Assembly: GCA_030696305.1 (NCBI GenBank) | Contig: JAUYSP010000018.1 | Span: 1 to 36,466 of the forward strand | Length of the DNA: 36,466 nt | From: Legionellaceae bacterium | Lineage (GTDB): Bacteria; Pseudomonadota; Gammaproteobacteria; Legionellales; Legionellaceae | Direction: 5' to 3' | Shown here: positions 1-9,400 of the stretch, piece after piece | Position numbering within the stretch: position 1 is the stretch's first letter | How the letters are laid out: every line of letters starts with the position of its first letter | The notes under the pieces: model-generated | Told to the model about the DNA's origin: nothing | Databases searched by the model: none | The model's input: only the letters and a program-made list of their open reading frames with translations | Position numbers and translations under genes: made by a program

Positions 1-75
1 ACGAAGTGAAGCAATCCAGATCGATGTGACTTAAAAACTCCGATATCTGGATTGCTTCGCTAACGCTCGCAAAGA
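1..75. repeat. Palindromic repeat, dispersed-type, cut by window edge
   Basis: A perfect 14-bp inverted repeat (GAAGCAATCCAGAT at 8-21 against its complement at 45-58) encloses a 23-base loop. The right arm continues as CGCTAACGCTCGCAA, and the left arm runs off the window edge. Palindromes built on the words GCGAAGCAATCCAG and CGCTCGCAA are familiar as dispersed intergenic repeats in several AT-rich bacterial genomes. No second copy is visible here, so its dispersed nature is inferred from the motif. Confidence 0.6.
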
Positions 76-100
76 CAATTATGACTGTATAATATCAAAA

Positions 101-129
101 TTAATATTTTATGCTCAATAATTTATAAT
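101..129 (+). promoter_or_regulatory. Candidate sigma70 promoter of the ccm operon
   Basis: TTAATA (101-106, four of six matches to TTGACA) and a perfect TATAAT (124-129) are separated by 17 bases. Transcription would start near 136, about 40 bases before the ccmA start. A second TATAAT at 88-93 lacks a good -35 partner. This is the only gene-free stretch upstream of ccmA in the window. Confidence 0.45.
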
Positions 130-174
130 GGGACAGCCCTGATAAACCCTAAAATTAAGAGGCTATTGTTTGTT

Positions 175-810
175 ATGCTGCTTGAAGTTAACCACCTTGA
201 TTTCGATTATCCCAATAATGATTTTTCTTACCAGTCAAAACCCTTATTACAGGATATTTGTTTTTCACTATCTTCTGGTTCATTACTGCATTTACGTGGT
301 AATAATGGTTCAGGAAAAACAACGTTATTGAGATTGCTGGCAGGATTATTACAACCTGTTTCAGGAGAAATTTGCTCGAATGGTTTAAATATTGAAAAAC
401 AACGTATCAGTTACCAGGAACAGTTGTGTTATGTCGGTCATAAAACAGGGATCAGCCCGGCATTAACCGTCATCGAAAATTGTCGATTTGATTTACAGTA
501 TGGCGCCCTACATCGAGACGATGAAATGTGCGATGAGTTGCTTCGACGGTTTGCATTGTTTGAGTTTAAAGATACTGTATGCGCTTTGTTATCAGCAGGA
601 CAACGCCGACGCGTGGGATTGTTTCGATTATTATTGTCACAAGCAACTGTTTGGTTGTTAGACGAACCCTTGGTGGCATTGGATCACGATATGATTGATG
701 TCCTGATGAATTGTTTAAATGAGCATTTGCACTCAGGGGGCTCAATTATTTTGACCTCTCATCAGCGATTACCATTAAATATTGAGACGTATCAGGAGTA
801 TTGCTTGTGA
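175..810 (+). CDS. ccmA: Cytochrome c biogenesis heme exporter ATPase CcmA
   Basis: ATPase subunit of the CcmABCD complex, which uses ATP to release holo-CcmE (heme chaperone) during System I cytochrome c maturation at the inner membrane. The protein has a Walker A motif GNNGSGKTT near residues 42-50, the ABC signature LSAGQRRR and a Walker B segment VWLLDEP, in the usual order. At about 211 residues it matches the family's normal length. I place the start at ATG 175, 12 bases after AAGAGG (157-162); a TTG at 166 would sit too close to that site. The stop overlaps the GTG of ccmB. It is the first gene of a complete ccm operon. Confidence 0.93.
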   Translation: MLLEVNHLDFDYPNNDFSYQSKPLLQDICFSLSSGSLLHLRGNNGSGKTTLLRLLAGLLQPVSGEICSNGLNIEKQRISYQEQLCYVGHKTGISPALTVIENCRFDLQYGALHRDDEMCDELLRRFALFEFKDTVCALLSAGQRRRVGLFRLLLSQATVWLLDEPLVALDHDMIDVLMNCLNEHLHSGGSIILTSHQRLPLNIETYQEYCL

Positions 811-1487
811 TTGGCCTCTTGACCTTATTTGGACGGCAAGTACGACGAGAAACGTTACTGCATTTACGTGATTTGCGATCGTGTATTAATGCCTGTTTAT
901 TTTTTTTGATGATCATTATTTTTTTTCCATTAACGATGCCAGCTGATCCAATGTTGTTACGCACGATTGCACCTGGATTAGTTTGGATTGCGATGCTATT
1001 AGCTTTGTTTTTATCTGCAGAATGCTTTTTTCAACACGATTATGATGATGGTGTAATTGAACAATGGTTAATATCGAGTTATCCATTATGTGTGTTGGTT
1101 TATGCCAAACTAGTGGTGCATTGGTTGTTAAATGCTATTCCTATGATTGTTTTATGTCCTTTGTTAGCTGTACTGTTACGATTAGACTATCACGAAACGT
1201 TCGTTTTAATCGTAAGTCTTCTTTGTGGGACGCCAGCGATTTTAGCCTTGTGTGCCATGGCAGCAGCTTTCAGTACTGGTTTAAAACAAAAAGGTGTACT
1301 TATGGCATTGGTCTTATTACCGTTAACTATCCCGGTGATGATTTTAGGAAGTTCGGCAACGAGTATGATGATGCAAGGCATTGCAGTAGATGCTTATTTG
1401 GCTTTGTTGGCGGCCATTTCTTGCCTGGCTATCGCGTTATTGCCTTTTGCCACCGCTGGAATTATTCGGATTAGTTTGGCTGAGTGA
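807..1487 (+). CDS. ccmB: Heme exporter membrane protein CcmB
   Basis: Multi-pass inner membrane partner of the CcmA ATPase and part of the CcmABCD complex. The translation is strongly hydrophobic, with about six membrane segments, and begins IGLLTLFGRQVRRE, resembling the basic N-terminal stretch of CcmB proteins. The length of 226 residues fits the family. GTG at 807 is chosen because it overlaps the ccmA stop as GTGA and lies 8 bases after AGGAG (794-798); the TTG at 801 is only 2 bases from that site. About 78 bases separate it from ccmC, the only real gap in the operon; TTCAGT (1507-1512) and TAAAAT (1530-1535) there could be a weak internal promoter. Confidence 0.9.
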   Translation: MIGLLTLFGRQVRRETLLHLRDLRSCINACLFFLMIIIFFPLTMPADPMLLRTIAPGLVWIAMLLALFLSAECFFQHDYDDGVIEQWLISSYPLCVLVYAKLVVHWLLNAIPMIVLCPLLAVLLRLDYHETFVLIVSLLCGTPAILALCAMAAAFSTGLKQKGVLMALVLLPLTIPVMILGSSATSMMMQGIAVDAYLALLAAISCLAIALLPFATAGIIRISLAE

Positions 1488-1565
1488 GATGTTCGCTTTG
1501 TTATGCTTCAGTTAAGATCAAATACATGGTAAAATCATCGTTCTTTTATGATTAAAATATTCCCC

Positions 1566-2294
1566 ATGTGGAAATTTATATATCAGCTAGCTTCTCCAAA
1601 ACGATTTTATGAACTAACCGGTCGCTGGATTCCGTATTTGGCTGTCAGTGCTTTGTTGATTTTGTCGGTCGGTGCTTATTGGGGATTGGTCTTAGCTCCT
1701 CCTGATTATCAGCAAGGCGATGCCTTTCGTATTATGTACGTACATGTTCCGTGTGCATTTTTATCAATGGCCTTGTATGGCGGCATGGGATTTTTAGCCT
1801 TGTTATTACTGATTTGGCGCATTAAATTAGCCGGCATCATGTTAATTACGTGCGCTCAAACCGGGGTTTGCATGACCTTTTTGGCGTTGGTGACTGGGAG
1901 TATTTGGGGTAAACCAATGTGGGGTACCTGGTGGGTTTGGGATGCCAGATTAACCTCGGAATTAATTTTATTATTTTTGTATGGTGCCATTTTAGCAGTA
2001 GCATATGCATATCAAAATAAAGATCAGGGCGATAAAATAATATCGATACTGACTTTAGTGGGCTTAGTGGATTTACCAATCATTCACTATTCTGTGTATT
2101 GGTGGAATACGTTACATCAAGGTTCCACACTTTCTGTCTTTGCCAAACCAAAAATTGCACCCAGTATGATCTATCCTTTGCTATTGATGTTAATGGGTTT
2201 TTCTCTTTATTGTGTGTTGTTGATTTTTTTAAAAGCGCGTAACGAAGTGTTATTACGCGAGCGACGTCAACAGTGGGTACGTGAGGTATTATGA
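1566..2294 (+). CDS. ccmC: Heme lyase/handling protein CcmC
   Basis: Integral membrane protein that presents heme to CcmE in the periplasm. It carries the tryptophan-rich WWD-type segment WGTWWVWDARLT (119-130) and two histidines, His60 in YVHVPCA and His184 in NTLHQ, which are the heme-ligand histidines known at the same numbers in E. coli CcmC. That match is the main reason for choosing ATG 1566 (protein begins MWKFIYQ, like the E. coli start) over an in-frame ATG at 1548, six codons upstream. Neither start has a clear ribosome binding site. Six membrane helices are apparent. Its stop overlaps the ccmD start (ATGA, 2291-2294). Confidence 0.93.
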   Translation: MWKFIYQLASPKRFYELTGRWIPYLAVSALLILSVGAYWGLVLAPPDYQQGDAFRIMYVHVPCAFLSMALYGGMGFLALLLLIWRIKLAGIMLITCAQTGVCMTFLALVTGSIWGKPMWGTWWVWDARLTSELILLFLYGAILAVAYAYQNKDQGDKIISILTLVGLVDLPIIHYSVYWWNTLHQGSTLSVFAKPKIAPSMIYPLLLMLMGFSLYCVLLIFLKARNEVLLRERRQQWVREVL

Positions 2295-2446
2295 ATACTG
2301 AATGGTTTGCAATGCATGGTTATGCCCTTTATATCTGGCCGGCTTATGGAATTGTAACGACTGTTTTAATAGCTAATTTAATTGGTATTGTTTTGCGTGG
2401 TAAACGGACACGAGCGATGTTGCGAACTTGGTTGAGTCGATCGTGA
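2291..2446 (+). CDS. ccmD: Heme exporter small subunit CcmD
   Basis: A 51-residue single-pass membrane protein lying exactly between ccmC and ccmE, the standard position of ccmD. The sequence starts MNTEWFAMHGYALYIWPAYG, which carries the typical CcmD pattern (FAMxGYAxYxWxAYG), followed by one hydrophobic helix and a basic tail (LRGKRTRAMLRTW). In the known pathway CcmD helps release heme-loaded CcmE from CcmC and the CcmAB ATPase. Start and stop are both coupled: ATGA overlap with the ccmC stop, and the last bases run into the region of the ccmE start. It is small enough to be missed by automatic gene callers. Confidence 0.9.
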   Translation: MNTEWFAMHGYALYIWPAYGIVTTVLIANLIGIVLRGKRTRAMLRTWLSRS

Positions 2447-2448
2447 CT

Positions 2449-2880
2449 ATGCATCCTCAGCGTCGGCGTAAGTTAAGCATTATTCTTTTCATTTTATTAC
2501 TGGTTGGCCTAGCAGTAGGTCTTGCTTTATATGCATTGCGGCAAAATATCAGTTTATTTTACTCGCCTATGCAACTTGCCACAGAAAATATACCTACCCA
2601 ACGCATGATTCGTGTAGGTGGTGTTGTTGTGCCTGGTAGTGTAGTGCATCTAGCTAATGATGAGTTGACCGTCCATTTTAAAATAACCGATTATCAACGC
2701 ACAGTTGATGTGAGCTATCGTGGTATTTTGCCCGACTTATTTCGAGAAGGGCAGGGTGTCGTGACGCGAGGACAATTGCTAGATAAGCAACATGTTCATG
2801 CCGTAGAAGTACTTGCAAAACATGATGAAAAATATATGCCACCAGAAGTAAAAAATTCATTAAAAAAGGTTGCTGGATGA
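2449..2880 (+). CDS. ccmE: Periplasmic heme chaperone CcmE
   Basis: Membrane-anchored periplasmic chaperone that binds heme covalently through a histidine and passes it to CcmF. The binding motif is LAKHDEKYMPPEV, with the heme-binding His at residue 125 (His130 in E. coli). A basic N-terminus (MHPQRRRKL) precedes one transmembrane helix and an OB-fold domain. The start at ATG 2449 is chosen by similarity to other CcmE N-termini; an in-frame GTG at 2443 overlaps the ccmD stop and a TTG lies at 2428, so translation may be coupled from GTG 2443. The length of 143 residues is slightly shorter than E. coli (159). Confidence 0.93.
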   Translation: MHPQRRRKLSIILFILLLVGLAVGLALYALRQNISLFYSPMQLATENIPTQRMIRVGGVVVPGSVVHLANDELTVHFKITDYQRTVDVSYRGILPDLFREGQGVVTRGQLLDKQHVHAVEVLAKHDEKYMPPEVKNSLKKVAG

Positions 2881-4823
2881 TTGCAGAATTAGGTCTTTTT
2901 GCTCTATGTTGGGCGTTGTTGTTTGCATCATTGCTCGTTGTTGTGCCGATGATTGGCTTGCGCTATCGGACATTTAATCCGTCAAAAGCGGCACAAGTCT
3001 ACGTCTTGGGCCAATTTTGTTGTGTAGCAATCGCTTATATTTGTTTAACGTGCTGTTTTCTTAAAGATGACTTTACTGTTACGTATGTACTAACAAACTC
3101 GAGTATTTCTCTACCCTGGTTTTATAAACTATGCGCTGTTTGGGGTGGGCATGAAGGATCGATGTTATTATGGGTTGCTGTGTTAAGTACTTGGATATTA
3201 GCAGTTAGTCTGTTTAGTCGAAATTTAGATGAAGCAATTCGTGTGCGTGTGTTAGTTGTTTTGGGCGCATTGAGTATTGGCTTTATTTTGTTTTTATTGA
3301 TGACCTCCAATCCATTTGCGCGACAATTTCAAATGCTTAATTCCCAAGGGCGCGATCTCAATCCTTTATTACAAGATCCTGGATTTTTATTTCACCCGCC
3401 CATGCTTTATATGGGATACGTGGGATTTTCAGTGGCTTTTGCTTTTGCGATTGCAGCACTTTGGATGGGGCAGGTGGAATCGAGCTGGGCAAAATGGAGT
3501 CGTCCTTGGACATTGGCTGCTTGGTGTTGCTTAACCGCTGGTATTACGTTAGGAAGTTGGTGGGCCTATCGAGAGTTGGGTTGGGGAGGATGGTGGTTTT
3601 GGGATCCGGTTGAAAACGCTTCGTTTATGCCATGGCTTGTAGGCACGGCATTAATTCATTCTTTGATGGTGAGTGAACAACGACAACAGTTTGTTGCATG
3701 GACGTTGTTATTGGCAATCAGTGCCTTTTCTTTAAGTTTAGTCGGGACATTTTTAGTGCGTTCAGGTGTGCTTACATCGGTGCATGCATTTGCAGTTGAT
3801 CCTTTGCGAGGCATGTATATTCTGCTCTTTTTATTAGTGGTGATAGGCGGTTCGTTATTACTGTTTGCATTACGAGCGCATACCTTGCAACGCGATGATA
3901 AGCCCAATGTGATATCCCGAGAAAGTGCGTTGTTATTGAATAACGTTTTTCTTGCAGTGGCCATGTTGACTGTCTTGATGGGTACTATCTATCCCTTACT
4001 TATTGATGGACTTGGATTAGGAAAGTTATCCGTCGGTGCTCCGTATTTTAATACTGTATTTATCGCCTTGATGCTACCAATGCTATTGTTAATGGGGTTT
4101 GGAATTCATTTACGTTGGCAGCGAGATATATTTAAAGAGGTCTTTAAAAAATTGAGTGGGATTATGTTCGTGAGTTTGCTTATCCCATTCATGTGCTTGT
4201 TTTTATTTACCAAGGGTATGGCCATATCTGTATACTTGGGGCTTGTTTTAGCTTGCTGGGTAATTTTGAGTACTAGTTTGGCATTGTATCGTCGTATTCA
4301 GAGACGAGGTTTGCGAGATGCTTTGTCGCAAGCTTATTGCGGTATGGTTGTCGCACATATTGGGGTTGCAGTTACCGTATTAGGCATTGCTATTTCATCG
4401 GGTTATGGTGTCCAAGAAGATGTAAAAATGGCGCCGGGTGATCATGTGATTTTAGCTGGATTTGATATTGCTTTTGTTAAAGAAATGGCTTTAAAAGGAC
4501 CAAATTATCATGGTAGCAGAGCCCGCTTTGCTATTACCCATAATCATCATAAGAATGTGATTTATCCTGAAAAACGCATTTATAATATAGGCAAAATGCC
4601 GATGACAGAGTCGGCCATTGATGTCACGCCGTTTCGAGATATTTACGTAGCGCTTGGTGAGCCATTAAATGACACGGCTTGGTCTGTCCGATTGTATTAT
4701 AAACCATTGGTGCGATGGATTTGGGGAGGGGGCTTTTTAATATTAGCCGGGGGTGTTTTAGCTTTAGTAGATCGCCGTTATTATGTTGGGCGTAAAGAAA
4801 AATCAACAGAGATTGTTAAATGA
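2877..4823 (+). CDS. ccmF: Holocytochrome c synthetase component CcmF
   Basis: Large polytopic membrane protein that joins heme from CcmE to the CXXCH cysteines of apocytochrome c, working with CcmH and CcmI. It has the hallmark WWD domain GWGGWWFWDPVENASFMPW (about residues 236-254), preceded by HPPMLYMGYVG, a conserved histidine-containing segment. The 648 residues and about 14-15 hydrophobic helices agree with the family, as does the long periplasmic loop before the last helix. It overlaps ccmE at the start and ccmG at the stop, both through ATGA. Confidence 0.95.
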   Translation: MIAELGLFALCWALLFASLLVVVPMIGLRYRTFNPSKAAQVYVLGQFCCVAIAYICLTCCFLKDDFTVTYVLTNSSISLPWFYKLCAVWGGHEGSMLLWVAVLSTWILAVSLFSRNLDEAIRVRVLVVLGALSIGFILFLLMTSNPFARQFQMLNSQGRDLNPLLQDPGFLFHPPMLYMGYVGFSVAFAFAIAALWMGQVESSWAKWSRPWTLAAWCCLTAGITLGSWWAYRELGWGGWWFWDPVENASFMPWLVGTALIHSLMVSEQRQQFVAWTLLLAISAFSLSLVGTFLVRSGVLTSVHAFAVDPLRGMYILLFLLVVIGGSLLLFALRAHTLQRDDKPNVISRESALLLNNVFLAVAMLTVLMGTIYPLLIDGLGLGKLSVGAPYFNTVFIALMLPMLLLMGFGIHLRWQRDIFKEVFKKLSGIMFVSLLIPFMCLFLFTKGMAISVYLGLVLACWVILSTSLALYRRIQRRGLRDALSQAYCGMVVAHIGVAVTVLGIAISSGYGVQEDVKMAPGDHVILAGFDIAFVKEMALKGPNYHGSRARFAITHNHHKNVIYPEKRIYNIGKMPMTESAIDVTPFRDIYVALGEPLNDTAWSVRLYYKPLVRWIWGGGFLILAGGVLALVDRRYYVGRKEKSTEIVK

Positions 4824-5350
4824 AGCGTATTTGGCGATTGATTCCATTATTTCTTTTTAGCGTATTAGTGATTTTTTTATGGCGAGGTTTATCCCTAAAC
4901 CCGCAAGCATTACCATCTACTCAAATTGGGCTTTCTTTGCCGGTATTTGAGTTACCTTTGTTAACTAAAGATAACGAGGTATTCTCCTCATCAGCAATTC
5001 GTGGACGCATAGCTTTATTAAACGTTTGGGCTAGTTGGTGTTTTGCATGTACTGAGGAGCAAGTCTTTTTATTACAATTAGCGCGTGAAGGCATGCCTAT
5101 TTATGGCTTAAATTATAAAGATGAAACGCCTGCCGCGAGGCAATGGTTGAGCGAATGGGGTAATCCTTATAAAGCAATTGGTGAAGATCGCGAAGGTCGA
5201 GTCGCTATTGATCTTGGAGTATATGGTGCACCTGAAACATTTTTGTTGGATAAAAATGGTGTTATTCAATATCGGTATCCGGGGGTATTGAATGCAGTTG
5301 TTTGGCAACGAGAGTTTTTACCGCGGATTAAACGACTGGAGGCGCTGTGA
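4820..5350 (+). CDS. ccmG: Thiol:disulfide interchange protein CcmG (DsbE)
   Basis: Membrane-anchored periplasmic thioredoxin-like protein that reduces the apocytochrome c or CcmH cysteines before heme attachment. An N-terminal anchor (residues 7-20) precedes a thioredoxin fold. The active site is Cys74-Phe-Ala-Cys77 in WASWCFACTEE, and the cis-proline region is GVYGAPETFLLDKNG, which is typical of DsbE/CcmG. The dipeptide between the cysteines (FA) is unusual beside the PT seen in E. coli. Start and stop are both coupled to neighbours (ATGA with ccmF, GTGA with ccmH). The length of 176 residues is normal. Confidence 0.92.
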   Translation: MKRIWRLIPLFLFSVLVIFLWRGLSLNPQALPSTQIGLSLPVFELPLLTKDNEVFSSSAIRGRIALLNVWASWCFACTEEQVFLLQLAREGMPIYGLNYKDETPAARQWLSEWGNPYKAIGEDREGRVAIDLGVYGAPETFLLDKNGVIQYRYPGVLNAVVWQREFLPRIKRLEAL

Positions 5351-5778
5351 TTTTTGCACATAAATTGACTATATTCCAGAAGGGCTATATTACACTACCC
5401 TTTTTTTTATTTGCCATGCTTTGTGTAACACCTAATTTTGCTACCACGTTATATCCCTTTGATAATGCAAAAAAAACAGCGCAATTTCAGCATTTGTTAT
5501 CTGATTTGCGTTGTCCTGTATGTCAGAACCAAGATTTAGCTGATTCGAATGCGGGATTAGCTAAAGATTTACGGCAGGAAGTATATCAATTGGTGTCGAG
5601 CGGGAAATCCGATGATGAGATCATACGTTATATGACTGCACGTTACGGGGATTTTATTTTATTTAAACCGCCCGTGAAAGGATTGACTATGTTATTGTGG
5701 TTTGGCCCAGTGTTATTTTTGCTGATGGGCTTTATTATCTTTTATTTCACGTGCATTAAGAGAAAGCGTCATGCTTGA
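5347..5778 (+). CDS. ccmH: Cytochrome c maturation thiol-oxidoreductase CcmH (CcmL-type)
   Basis: Short CcmH that holds apocytochrome c by thiol chemistry beside CcmF. It starts with GTG 5347, overlapping the ccmG stop. A Sec-type signal sequence ends around TPNFA, followed by the diagnostic motif LRCPVCQNQDLADS (Cys56, Cys59) in the three-helix domain, and a C-terminal membrane helix with a basic end (CIKRKRHA). This is the N-terminal half of the E. coli CcmH; the TPR half is encoded by the next gene, as in organisms with separate ccmH and ccmI. Confidence 0.93.
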   Translation: MIFAHKLTIFQKGYITLPFFLFAMLCVTPNFATTLYPFDNAKKTAQFQHLLSDLRCPVCQNQDLADSNAGLAKDLRQEVYQLVSSGKSDDEIIRYMTARYGDFILFKPPVKGLTMLLWFGPVLFLLMGFIIFYFTCIKRKRHA

Positions 5779-6430
5779 AAATAAGTTACTTGCCTGTTTT
5801 ATTCTGTTATCGATTATTGGTTTAATAATTGCTTTGATTCCTTTCCGTCGTTACAAAAAAAGCATATTTTTCTTGGTACCTGTATTCATTCTTTTAGTGA
5901 CAGCATGTTATTGGACTTGGGGTGGTTGGTCTTTATGGCATAGTTATCATGAAGACTTAAGTAAACAAGAACGTGCTCAAGCGATGTTGCAAACGGTCAA
6001 AAGTCCCCAACAGTTGATTAACCGATTAAAAGCCCACATACAGCAAAAACCTAACAGCGCAAGAGGCTGGTATTTATTAGGTCGTTTGTATGCCAGTCAA
6101 AGTCAATGGCATGATGCTGAAGATGCTTTTGCTACCGCTCATCAATTAAAACCCGAGGATGTAAATATTACTGTTAATTGGGCGCAAAGTCTTTTTGCTA
6201 GTTCTGATGAATTACAACATGAGAAAGCGCGAAAATTGTTAAGCGATCTTCTGATGCGCAATTCAAATCAACCTGATACACTAGCCATGTTAGCTATGGA
6301 TGCATATAATCGTCATGATTATCAACAAGCGATTGAATACTGGCAACGATTATTAGCTTTGTTGCCGGCGCAATCAGAAGAAGCGCAGGCAATTAGGAAG
6401 GCAATCGCTAAAGCCCAATCTCAGACGTAA
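5771..6430 (+). CDS. ccmI: Cytochrome c maturation TPR protein CcmI
   Basis: Probable apocytochrome c chaperone that recruits substrate to CcmF/CcmH. Two N-terminal membrane helices (about residues 6-25 and 33-50) precede a periplasmic domain with tetratricopeptide repeats, visible as ARGWYLLGRLYASQSQWHDA, VNITVNWAQSLFA and PDTLAMLAMDAYNRHDY. At 219 residues it is short for CcmI (often about 400), lacking the long C-terminal extension and closer in size to the CcmH C-terminal half of enterics. It overlaps ccmH by 8 bases and the convergent helicase gene by 23 bases, leaving no room for a separate terminator. Confidence 0.85.
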   Translation: MLENKLLACFILLSIIGLIIALIPFRRYKKSIFFLVPVFILLVTACYWTWGGWSLWHSYHEDLSKQERAQAMLQTVKSPQQLINRLKAHIQQKPNSARGWYLLGRLYASQSQWHDAEDAFATAHQLKPEDVNITVNWAQSLFASSDELQHEKARKLLSDLLMRNSNQPDTLAMLAMDAYNRHDYQQAIEYWQRLLALLPAQSEEAQAIRKAIAKAQSQT

Positions 6431-9400
6431 TTTTATTTTGCACATATTGCCATGTTACCCAATGACCTGTTGCTAAATAATAAAGTCCACAATGGATTGG
6501 GTGATTAGTCGTTGCTGCAAATAATGCGGCGTATTCATTAACTTGTTTTCGATATTTTTTTTCGGTCATGTGATCATCTTGCCCCGTTTTAAAATCGATA
6601 ATCCAGCGGTTTCCTTCATCAATAAATGTTCTATCAATAATTCGAGTTACTAGGGTCTGCGGACAATTTACTTTCTGAAGACCGTGGTCCCGCGGGATTT
6701 CTAAATCTGAATTGTTAACAGTTTGCTGTTCTTCAACAAGCAATTCATATTCATTGTGTTCTTCTGAATGCGCGTGAATCAACCATTGGCCGATTGAGTC
6801 AGAAAAAAGACGATGAATTTGCTGTTCTACTTGTTTCATAGCTGTTTGAAATTCATTTTCGATGAAACCCATAGCGCGTAATTGTTGTTCGGCTATATGC
6901 CAAGGGATATGGTCGATATTAGGTGGGTGATAAGTACAGATCCATTGCAATAGCTCATGAGCAACAATGCCAATTAAGCGTGGCGTGCTGTTGGTGATTT
7001 GAGTGGTATTCATTAGCGTGCCCGCATCCATTTCTGAGTTGATTTCGGCAATAGATGGGTAATATGTAGAAGGCAAGTGATACAGGGTTGGAGTGAGAAT
7101 ACTTGTTTGTTCTACAGAATTGGGCTCTTGAGTGGGCATAGTAAATTCTTGCCGATGTAGCAAATGTCGAAACGTACCTTGACGAATGGTTGTATGGTTG
7201 TCAAATAAATACAAGCGTTTTTTGGCTCGCGTGGTTGCGACGTATAGTAGCCGTTGGAGTTCGTAGTAATCTTTTTCTGCGTCTAATTTACCTAGGTAAT
7301 TATATAAAAGACATGTTTCGTCATTTGCTGCCTTGACTGGAGAGACAAGTAAAACGTCTTCTTGTTGGTCAGTTGGGAGGCTGAGCCAACGTAATAGTGG
7401 GGTGTCTTGATGGACTGGCTTGGAGCCAAGGCTAGGTAAAATAACACAGTCAAATTCTAGCCCCTTGGATTTATGAATCGTCATAATTTGTAGACGTGCG
7501 GGCGTAACTTTCTTTGAATATAGTGCATTTAATTGATTTTTAAATAGTACCAAATCAGTAAGTTGACCATCGTGATCGAATTGTTCTAATAAAAGCCAAT
7601 ATTGTTCCAAGTCTTCCTGTTGTGAAGCATTCAATACTTGATCGAGGTGTAATTGCTTTAATGTATCCAGTATCCAATCCACGAGCGGGAGTTGATGGCG
7701 CTTCATAAGAGCAGAATGTAATACCGCGTATACAAATTCAGCGCGCTGGCGGCCGTCATCTGTTAATCCCGTCAGTTTTTTTACTTGAGACAAAGCTAAA
7801 TAGATAGATTGTGATTTTGAAAAATTAGCAATGCAATGTAAATCAGCGAGCGATAAGCCGCACCAAGGGCTACGTAATAGGGACAACCAGGCTAAGCGAT
7901 TAGCTGGCATGAGTAATGCTTCAGTTAATACCCAAATATCGCGAATATGGGGAAGAGCTGCTAATAAATCAATATCTACCCCTTGAAACGGAATGCGTTG
8001 TTCGCGGAGTGTATGGATGATATCGGTTAGCTGACGTCGTGAGCGAACTAAAATTGCAATCGTATCGTTTGGATAGGTCTCTAATTCACGCTGAATAATG
8101 CCGACTAAGGCGTTCGCTTCGGCTTCACGTTCTTCAAATTGGAATGCCTGAACCCAGCTGCTGTCATCAGCAGGGCGAACATGAACCGAAGGATGGAAAG
8201 TTACAGCACCGGACTCAATGTCATTGTTATTAGGAAAAATGCTTTGAAAATGTTGATTTACCCAATTAACAATAGTTGCGCTTGAACGAAAATTACATGT
8301 TAATTCTAATGGCATTAATTTTACGGGACCTATGCCGTGAAGCTGTGTCCGTAAAAATAATCCTACTTCAGCTGAGCGAAAGCGATAAATTGATTGCATG
8401 GGATCGCCTACGATAAATAAAGTTCGACCGTCATGTGGCTCCCAACCTTGCACTAATTGACTCAATAATTGAAATTGTTGAATAGATGTATCTTGAAATT
8501 CGTCAACCAGGAGGTGTTGAATTTGGTTATCTAAATAAAGAGCTAAATCAGTAGGATTGTGTTCATCACCTAATGCGGATAAAGCTTGCTGAGAAATTGC
8601 TGTAAAATCAATCGTGTTTTGTTCGCTAAATAATACATTCAAATGAGCCACTAGCAGAGGCAGTAAGCTAAATAAGGCCTGCAATACATCCCATTGTTGT
8701 TGGTCATAATGCGGTTTAGGTAATGCACGAATTCGAATTAATGCATCCAAAAAATCAGGTAATTCAGTTAATTGGGCAAGCAGTTGATTACTCTTTTTTT
8801 TCAGAATATCGTAATCTGCATCGGGACACACCCCACGTTTTAGTCCTACATGGTGATCAAATGCTTTTCGCAAACTATTTTGTGACGTTAGCAGTACAGC
8901 GGCCAGTTTTGCAGCTAATTCGCTGGATAGTTGATCTAACGATTGCCAATCTATCAGCTCACGCAATGCCTTCGATTGGCTTAGGCTCGCAAGCATGCGT
9001 ATTTGTGACATGAGCTCGCCTGCTAACTCACTGGGAAGGGTTTGCTTAAAGCGAGTTAATTCATGCTGTTCAATCCAGGCCAGCGCTCGTTCAAATACTG
9101 CTTTGTGTTGAAGTCGAGCTTGATAAAGTGACGATAGCCATTGATCTCTTGTAGCTAATAAATCACTAAATAAGTGAATCATTAAATCTTGTCGATTATC
9201 TAAATGATAAAGCAGTGTTTTTAATACAGGATGGTAATTGGGATCATTCGTTACTTGATGAAGGCAAGCACGCGCAGCAGTCAAATAAAGAACTTTGGGG
9301 TTATTGTTAATGTCCGCATAATGGATATCGTTATCTTGAAGAGGAATGGCTCGAGTGATTGTTTGGCAAAGCGAATCGATGGTAATAACACGTAGACGTG

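Noticed and set aside
1064-1474. 136-codon plus-strand frame inside ccmB
   Set aside because: It overlaps ccmB in another frame, is Cys/Ser-rich without domain features, and ccmB is the expected gene here.
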